A DNA stretch of 46,372 nt, taken from NCBI GenBank assembly GCA_045636125.1, contig JAZTWX010000004.1, positions 1-46,372 of the forward strand, given 5' to 3'. This stretch comes from HGM04593 sp045636125. GTDB taxonomy: Bacteria; Bacteroidota; Bacteroidia; Bacteroidales; Bacteroidaceae. The translations under genes were made by a program, and so were the position numbers. The notes below the pieces were generated by a model. It did not search any database and had not been told where the DNA came from. It saw only the letters and a list, made by a program, of their open reading frames with translations. Position 1 is the first letter of the stretch. The number at the start of each line of letters is the position of its first letter. Positions 41,523-46,372 of the stretch are shown here, one piece after another.

Positions 41523-43259
41523 TCAACGATGCACAAAAGCCCTTTCGAGGTCCTGCGACACATTTATCATAAAATCGCCCATACGCTCATACTCGTTAAT
41601 AATATCCATATAGTAGACACTAGTGTGATAATTCTTTCCACCGTTGTCAATATCCTCAATTACAGCATCCCTGAAATTATTCCTTAAAGTATTCAGGCGC
41701 TCCTCGGCGTTGTAAGCATTTGCAATATTCTGCAACTCGCCTTTGCACGCAGCTGCAAGGTTCGCAATCATCACATCGTAGGCCTCAGAAACAGCCGCGG
41801 CCATTGTATTCAGGTTCTTCACTGCCTCCTCGTCGAATTTTCTCTTGTGAATATTCTTTCTCGACAATATACGGCTTATACTCTCACCCGAATCGCCCAA
41901 CGACTCAAGTTCGCCCACAATCTTGTACATTGCTTTAATTTTCTGCGATGTGCTTTCACTAATCTCTCCTGCCGACACACCATTGAGGAAGGTAGCAATT
42001 TCAAACTCAATGCGGTCCGAAATCTCTTCATACTTAACCAATTTCTCTCTCAAAGCCTCAAACTTGTCGCTATCGGCCTCGTTAATTGCCTCGTGAGCAT
42101 AAGCAGCACCATTCTTCGAGATTTGTGCAAAATGAATAATCTCATCAAAAGCCTGCTCCACCGACAACTCGGGCGTAGCAAGCGGGCCTGCCGAAATATA
42201 TTTGAGCTTGAATATTTCCTTCTCCTGGTTCTCGGGAGAGCGAACAAGCCAGCTCACTGCTTTTCCCATCCAGCCAGTGAACCACACCAGCAACAATGTG
42301 TTTATTGTATTGAAAAGAGTGTGCAACATCGACAAGCCATACAAAGCCGCAGCACCCTCTGCCGACTCCGAGTCGGTAACAGCAAAACCATCGGCTGCAG
42401 GGTTAGGCAAGCCAAATAATTTTTCGGTAATGAGTCCCACCAATTGCAAGAAAGGCTCGAAAAGAACCAACGCCCACAGCACACCAAACACATTGAAGAT
42501 TGTGTGCGACATTGCAGCACGCTTCGCCTGAACGTTACCAACAGAAGCCGCAATATTTGCTGTGATTGTTGTACCAATATTCTCGCCAAGCACCATAGCA
42601 CAAGCCATATTAAATGGAATCCACCCCATACTCAGCATAATAAGCGTAATTGCCATTGTCGCTGACGACGACTGCAAAACCAATGTTAAAATAGTACCAA
42701 AGGCAAGGAACAAAAGTACAGAACCAAAACCGTGGGCTGACCAAGCACTCACAAACTCCAACACCTGCGGAGTCTCTCGTAGGTCGGGCACCGACTCTTT
42801 CATAAATGAGAGTCCCAAGAAGAGGAGCGAGAATCCCACGATTAACTCACCAATATTCTTGCGCTGGTCTTTCTTTGAATTTGAAAAGAGGAAACCAAAG
42901 AGCATCAAAGGCACTGCAAGAATAGAAATATCGGCCTTGAAGCCAAGCCACGAAACCATCCACGCCGTTACCGTTGTACCAATGTTGGCACCCATTATCA
43001 CACCTATAGCCTGTGTCAGTGTAAGCAACCCCGCGTTCACAAAACTTACCACCATAACCGTTGTTGCCGACGAGGATTGTATAATAGAGGTAATGCCCAA
43101 GCCTGTCATGACACCTTTGAAAGGATTCGATGTCATTGCCGACAAAAAACCTCGCAGTTTATCGCCCGCAGCCTTTTGCAACCCCGCACTCATCAAATTC
43201 ATTCCATACAGGAACATTCCCAATGCTCCCAATAATGTAAACACTTGTAATATATCCAT
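41523..43259 (-). CDS. Na+/phosphate cotransporter with PhoU-like C-terminal domain
   Basis: A 578-residue protein. Residues about 1-350 are the NptA/YjbB-type Na/Pi-cotransporter module with its two inverted repeats, each carrying a QSSSATT or QSSSATM motif (TSIIQSSSATTVMVVSF and LVLQSSSATMAITLI). Residues about 370-578 are helical and PhoU-like. The start is the ATG at 43259 (MDILQVFTLL). It runs divergently from the response-regulator gene, across candidate Pho boxes. It probably moves phosphate by Na+ coupling, or exports it under excess; the direction is not decidable here. Confidence 0.9.
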   Translation of the reverse strand: MDILQVFTLLGALGMFLYGMNLMSAGLQKAAGDKLRGFLSAMTSNPFKGVMTGLGITSIIQSSSATTVMVVSFVNAGLLTLTQAIGVIMGANIGTTVTAWMVSWLGFKADISILAVPLMLFGFLFSNSKKDQRKNIGELIVGFSLLFLGLSFMKESVPDLRETPQVLEFVSAWSAHGFGSVLLFLAFGTILTLVLQSSSATMAITLIMLSMGWIPFNMACAMVLGENIGTTITANIAASVGNVQAKRAAMSHTIFNVFGVLWALVLFEPFLQLVGLITEKLFGLPNPAADGFAVTDSESAEGAAALYGLSMLHTLFNTINTLLLVWFTGWMGKAVSWLVRSPENQEKEIFKLKYISAGPLATPELSVEQAFDEIIHFAQISKNGAAYAHEAINEADSDKFEALREKLVKYEEISDRIEFEIATFLNGVSAGEISESTSQKIKAMYKIVGELESLGDSGESISRILSRKNIHKRKFDEEAVKNLNTMAAAVSEAYDVMIANLAAACKGELQNIANAYNAEERLNTLRNNFRDAVIEDIDNGGKNYHTSVYYMDIINEYERMGDFMINVSQDLERAFVHR

Positions 43260-43280
43260 ATAGTTAAAATTTATCGAGTG

Positions 43281-43340
43281 CAAAGAAATTGCAATTATGT
43301 TTCATAAATATTACAAAGAATGTTACATTTTTATTAAATC
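43281..43340. promoter_or_regulatory. Divergent Na/Pi-regulator control region with candidate Pho boxes
   Basis: TTTCA (43300), TTACA (43311), TTACA (43323) and TTAAA (43334) follow at 11, 12 and 11 bp. A weak minus-strand -7 (TTTCTTTG, 43281-43288) serves the cotransporter. The same motif group and spacing recur upstream of the porin-pst operon. Confidence 0.55.
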
Positions 43341-43375
43341 TCTTCCAACCCAATCATTAAACCGAATATTCTCCA

Positions 43376-43383
43376 TAATTTTG
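43376..43383 (+). promoter_or_regulatory. -7 box of the response regulator gene
   Basis: TAATTTTG, followed by CAC as at 19286-19296. It ends 24 bases before the ATG. Confidence 0.65.
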
Positions 43384-43407
43384 CACCCGAACAACATTAA
43401 AAGACAT

Positions 43408-44106
43408 ATGGCTACCGAACGTATATTAATAGTAGACGACGAAGAGACACTGTGCGAGGTACTTAAACTCAATCTCGAAAACGAGGGATACGATGTTGAT
43501 ATTGCATTCAGCGCCGAAGAGGCATTGGCGCTCAACCTCACAAACTATTCACTCATACTGCTCGACATTATGATGGGCGAGATTAGCGGCATTAAAATGG
43601 CAAAAATGCTTAAAGCCGATGTTACCACAGCCAACATCCCCATTATATTCTGTACCGCGCGCGACAGCGAGGACGATATGATTATAGGCCTTAACCTAGG
43701 CGCCGACGACTACATAATGAAGCCCTACACCATACGCAATGTCATTGCGCGTGTAAAGACAGTGCTGCGCCGCACAACCACGCACAAGGGGAACAACACC
43801 CCGGCCGAAAAGCCCAACCTGTTACAGGTGGAAGGCCTTATGCTCGACCTTGAGTTCAAGCGTTGCACGGTAGACGGCAATGAAATAAAACTCGCAAAAA
43901 AAGAATTCGAGCTACTGGCCTATCTCATTTCGCACCGCGGGAAAATACTCTCGCGCGAACAGATTTTAAGCAAAGTATGGAGCGACGAGGTTGTTGTGCT
44001 CGACCGCACCATCGATGTAAACATCACTCGTGTGCGCTCAAAGATTGGGGCATACGGTTCATATATAGTAACCCGTTCAGGCTTTGGCTATGGCTTCCGC
44101 GATTAA
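43408..44106 (+). CDS. OmpR/PhoB-family response regulator
   Basis: A 232-residue two-domain regulator. The receiver has the acidic pair in LIVDDEE (about 8-14), the phosphorylation Asp in LLDIMMG (about 53), Thr in FCTARDS, and the Lys in YIMKPY (about 105). The C-terminal winged-helix DNA-binding domain runs from about 135 to 232 (KKEFELLAYLISHRGKILSR then DRTIDVNITRVRSKIG). The start at 43408 fits the promoter. It overlaps the kinase gene by 17 bases. Its neighbours, a Na/Pi transporter and Pho-box-like repeats, support a PhoB-like role in phosphate control; the family alone does not prove it. Confidence 0.9.
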   Translation: MATERILIVDDEETLCEVLKLNLENEGYDVDIAFSAEEALALNLTNYSLILLDIMMGEISGIKMAKMLKADVTTANIPIIFCTARDSEDDMIIGLNLGADDYIMKPYTIRNVIARVKTVLRRTTTHKGNNTPAEKPNLLQVEGLMLDLEFKRCTVDGNEIKLAKKEFELLAYLISHRGKILSREQILSKVWSDEVVVLDRTIDVNITRVRSKIGAYGSYIVTRSGFGYGFRD

Positions 44107-45535
44107 ACTCTCATACCACAAGCGACTCTTTCTAATGTTGCTAACCTTCTCGTGGACAATAATCCTGTGTTTCATAGGATTCCAATACCTGCGCGAGAAG
44201 CAATATAAATCGGAATTTCTGAATGCGAAGTTGCAATTGTACAACAACAATGTACTGCACACCGTGGAGGACGGCCTCTCGCACGAAGAGTATATTACAA
44301 CACACGCACAACCATTCGACGAACTGCGCATATCCATAATCACACTCGGCGGAGCCGTCATCTACGACAATATGCTCCCACTCGATTCACTCGACAACCA
44401 CCGCAAACGCCCCGAAATTGCCCAGGCACTGCAAAAAGGGTCGGCCTTCCACATAGGACGCCAATCGACAAGCGACGGGCGCGAATATTTCTACTCCGCC
44501 ACAAAAGGCAAGGAGGTAATCGTGCGCACAGCAATCCCCTATTCCGCCTCGCTGCGCGAGCTACTGCGCGCCGACTGGAATTTCCTGGGAACGATGATTG
44601 CCATCAGCCTTGCAATGAGCATACTCGCCTATTTTGCCACCCGTCGACTGGGAAAAAACATAGAACGCCTTAACCGCTTTGCCGAAAAAGCCGAAAAAGC
44701 CGAATCCTTCGACGAGGAAGAACCCTTCCCAAACGACGAGTTAGGCTCCATTTCGAACCACATCGTAAAGCTCTATGCCCAATTACAACAAACAATAAAG
44801 GACCGCGACACAGCCCACGAAACAGCAATGCGTGAAGAACAAGAGAAAATACGCATAAAACGACAACTCACCAACAACATAAACCACGAACTGAAAACCC
44901 CCGTAGCCTCCATACAAGTATGCCTCGAAACACTTCTTTCGGGCATAAGCATAAGCGAAGAAAAGCGCCAGGAACTCATAGAGAGATGCTACACCAATAA
45001 CGAACGCTTACGCAGGCTGCTTGGCGATGTTTCGCTAATCACCCGTATGGAGGATGGCAGCCAACATATAGGCAAAGAGAACATCGTTATAAACAACATA
45101 ATAAATGAAATAGCAGACGAGCTTGAAATTATGCCCCCGGACGAACGCTTCACCCTCCACGCAACCTTCAACAAAGAGGTGAGCATCGAGGGCAACCTCT
45201 CGCTCATAGGCTCAATATTCCGCAACCTCACAGAAAATGCCATAGCCTACTCCGGCGGGAAAAACATATACATATCACTAATCGACGACAACGAAGAATA
45301 CTGCAAAATACGATTCGAAGACGATGGCTGCGGAGTAGAAGAAAAACAACTCTCGCGCCTCTTCGAGCGCTTCTACCGCATAGACAAAGGACGCTCCCGC
45401 CAAATGGGCGGCACCGGGCTCGGCCTCGCAATTGTAAAGCACGCCGTTCAATTTCACGGCGGCACAATAACAGCAAGCAACCGCCCCGGTAAAGGCCTCA
45501 GGTTCGATTTCTCACTAAAAAAACAAAACAACTGA
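44090..45535 (+). CDS. Sensor histidine kinase, PhoR-like
   Basis: A 481-residue membrane sensor. An N-terminal membrane segment (about 10-33), an extracytoplasmic part of about 120 residues, and a second membrane segment (about 162-183) come first. A linker helix follows, then the dimerisation domain with NINHELKTPVASI containing the phospho-His (about 266), and the ATPase domain with LTENAIAYSGG (N box), EDDGCGVEEKQ (G1), LFERFYRI (F box) and GGTGLGLAIVKH (G2). The ATG at 44090 lies inside the regulator gene, so the pair is translationally coupled. It probably phosphorylates that regulator. Confidence 0.92.
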   Translation: MASAIKLSYHKRLFLMLLTFSWTIILCFIGFQYLREKQYKSEFLNAKLQLYNNNVLHTVEDGLSHEEYITTHAQPFDELRISIITLGGAVIYDNMLPLDSLDNHRKRPEIAQALQKGSAFHIGRQSTSDGREYFYSATKGKEVIVRTAIPYSASLRELLRADWNFLGTMIAISLAMSILAYFATRRLGKNIERLNRFAEKAEKAESFDEEEPFPNDELGSISNHIVKLYAQLQQTIKDRDTAHETAMREEQEKIRIKRQLTNNINHELKTPVASIQVCLETLLSGISISEEKRQELIERCYTNNERLRRLLGDVSLITRMEDGSQHIGKENIVINNIINEIADELEIMPPDERFTLHATFNKEVSIEGNLSLIGSIFRNLTENAIAYSGGKNIYISLIDDNEEYCKIRFEDDGCGVEEKQLSRLFERFYRIDKGRSRQMGGTGLGLAIVKHAVQFHGGTITASNRPGKGLRFDFSLKKQNN

Positions 45536-45642
45536 TTAACCTCACAAGGCGATGACCATTTTGTGTTACACCCTTGTGCCCGATGTTATGAAAAAGGCAT
45601 ACACATATATTGAGCAGGTGGTTGTTCTGTTGCCACCCCAAC
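45536..45642. other. Short intergenic region after the sensor kinase
   Basis: About 100 bases without a gene. Weak pairing (CACAA/TTGTG, GGTGG/CCACC) is present but there is no T-run, so the kinase terminator is not identified. Confidence 0.35.
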
Positions 45643-45903
45643 TCACTGTCCTATGCAGAAACCCATTTCACGCGCAAACTCCTCAACCCGCGCCGCCACA
45701 CGGCGGCTTGCTGTCATCGCACAAAAAATAACATCATCAATATCAACGTTATGCTTGCGCAAACGTTCTTCAACATCACACGTAGCACCCACATAAACCA
45801 ATTTTCAGTTAGCTGTGTCATACAACGAGGGATAAGTATCCAAGAGTAATCTCAAAATCTCTTCGGCACTGCAATTCCTGCAATCAATAGCAATATTATT
45901 CAT
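45643..45903 (-). pseudogene. Small gene broken by an in-frame TGA, GIY-YIG-like C-terminal half
   Basis: One continuous minus-strand frame of 87 codons from ATG 45903 to TGA 45643-45645 is interrupted only by a TGA at 45805-45807 (codon 33). The first part has CRNCSAEEILRLLLDTYPSL; after the stop it continues KLVYVGATCDVEERLRKHN, then CAMTASRRVAARVEEFAREM. The YVGAT-then-ERLRKHN pattern recalls GIY-YIG-type nuclease folds, but the protein is short. A single TGG-to-TGA change (Trp to stop) explains the break. Sequencing error or readthrough cannot be ruled out. Confidence 0.65.
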
Positions 45904-46006
45904 CTCAGCAAAGCTTTTAATAAACCATATGAACAGCACGCAAAACCGCCAAAACACAACACGCTGAATATCAATCATTTTTCCAACAACGCAACACAAA
46001 AAACGA

Positions 46007-46059
46007 TGAGATAGCAAGCGGAATCGCGTTTTTTTTGGCACATTCCGCTTGCTATCTCA
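46007..46059. repeat. Perfect 18-bp inverted repeat with T8 in the loop
   Basis: TGAGATAGCAAGCGGAAT (46007-46024) and its exact complement (46042-46059) are separated by 17 bases containing eight Ts. It stands between the broken gene (-) and a plus-strand -7 box. It is too long and perfect for a typical operator and is not placed as a terminator for any gene I can see. Confidence 0.8.
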
Positions 46060-46070
46060 CTATTTTCAGT

Positions 46071-46078
46071 TATTTTTG
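46071..46078 (+). promoter_or_regulatory. Orphan -7 box
   Basis: TATTTTTG fits TAnnTTTG. Downstream there is only a 7-codon ORF and a strong terminator, so any transcript would be about 115 bases. Confidence 0.4.
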
Positions 46079-46084
46079 CAACAA

Positions 46085-46200
46085 CCAAAGTCACGCTAAT
46101 ATAGTGCAAAATTGCATTACTATGGACGACCTTTTTCAGTCGTAAATTTCCACACAAAAGAGGCTGGGTCAAAAGTAATTTTGGCTCAGCCTCTTTTTTT
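46085..46200 (+). ncRNA. Candidate short transcript or small RNA
   Basis: The stretch lies between the -7 box at 46071 and the terminator at 46156-46200. It contains a small dyad TGCAA-AA-TTGCA and a 7-codon ORF (MDDLFQS, 46122-46145). It could be a small RNA, a leader peptide of a lost gene, or chance sequence beside an insertion-sequence end. No known RNA family was recognised. Confidence 0.22.
46156..46200. terminator. Strong hairpin terminator, possibly an insertion-sequence end
   Basis: AAAAGAGGCTG and GTCAAAA pair with TTTTGGC and CAGCCTCTTTT around the loop GTAA (one mismatch), followed by T-rich sequence; on the minus strand T4 follows too. Hairpins with GAGGCTG and TCAAAA are frequent at Bacteroidetes transposase gene ends, by my memory. 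Confidence 0.7.
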
Positions 46201-46263
46201 GGAGTAATTTTCCGTTTTTACCTTCAGCTTAGAATAAATATCATTTTTGTACGCATAAATCCT

Positions 46264-46372
46264 TTATGCAGCCCGACAACATTCTAAATATGCTCCAATA
46301 GGGAAAACAAAAAGTCTTTGTCTGTTGCTATTTTCCGTTTTTCGGGCAATATACTTCCTTAAATTGTGGGCT
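46264..46372 (-). CDS. Possible transposase C-terminus, partial at window edge
   Basis: An open minus-strand frame enters from the right edge and ends at TAA 46264-46266, giving 35 residues that begin AHNLRKYIARKTENSNRQRL. A His-Asn-Leu-Arg-Lys start close to the C-terminus and the GAGGCTG hairpin 65 bases downstream fit an IS1182-like transposase end. The piece is too short to assign with confidence. Confidence 0.35.
   Translation of the reverse strand, partial: AHNLRKYIARKTENSNRQRLFVFPIGAYLECCRAA

Noticed and set aside
45805..45807. In-frame TGA as a selenocysteine codon
   Set aside because: No selenocysteine insertion hairpin was seen just after it, and the position fits Trp rather than a redox Cys.

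Overview
The window is chromosomal DNA from a member of the Bacteroidales (Bacteroides/Prevotella/Muribaculaceae range; I cannot place it closer). The reasons are the recurrent Bacteroidetes -7 promoter box TAnnTTTG or its variant TAnnTTCG, the scarcity of Shine-Dalgarno sequences, the galM-gluP-galK sugar cluster, a short SerA lacking an ACT domain, the kinase-RapZ fusion protein and the S-type sulfatase. No rRNA, tRNA or CRISPR array was found.

Layout. 0.4-1.2 kb: a SPOUT RNA methyltransferase (+). 1.2-6.7 kb (-): ileS, a DksA/TraR protein, lspA, a DUF4296 lipoprotein and a small coupled ORF. 6.9-10.3 kb (-): AmgK-like kinase fused to RapZ, a MurU-like nucleotidyltransferase and an M18 aminopeptidase. 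10.8-12.1 kb: gdhA (+). 12.1-19.9 kb: an island-like segment bounded by two copies of the gdhA 3' end, holding an AT-rich SatD/DUF3307 pair (+) and a porin-pstSCAB phosphate operon (-). 20.0-23.1 kb (+): AmpG/MurT-like permease, BadF-type sugar kinase and FKBP lipoprotein. 23.2-27.1 kb (-): serC, serA, DUF1015 and a YigZ-like protein. 27.5-33.9 kb (-): sulfatase, DbpA-like helicase and two secreted proteins with DnaJ-type zinc-finger repeats. 34.1-37.1 kb (+): grpE, dnaJ and folC. 37.4-41.0 kb (+): galM, a sugar permease and galK. 41.1-45.5 kb: a porin remnant, a Na/Pi cotransporter (-) and a PhoB/PhoR-like two-component pair (+). The right edge holds a broken gene, hairpins and probably the end of an insertion sequence.

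Themes. Phosphate: two loci, porin-pstSCAB and Na/Pi-regulator-kinase, have related divergent control regions with 11-bp-spaced TTWCA repeats that look like Pho boxes. Cell-wall recycling: one cluster has the AmgK-MurU type of enzyme and another has the MurT/MurK type of permease and kinase. Genome rearrangement: several 3' gene ends (gdhA, the helicase, the porin) are repeated, and one junction joins a PhoB-type promoter and start codon to the gdhA 3' end.

The best candidate for an undescribed system is the SatD/DUF3307 pair at 12.6-14.2 kb. A protein resembling a class III nucleotidyl cyclase with a C-terminal helix-turn-helix overlaps a polytopic membrane protein with His/Asp-rich motifs. 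The pair is preceded by four exact 29-bp-spaced operator-like units and bracketed by direct repeats.
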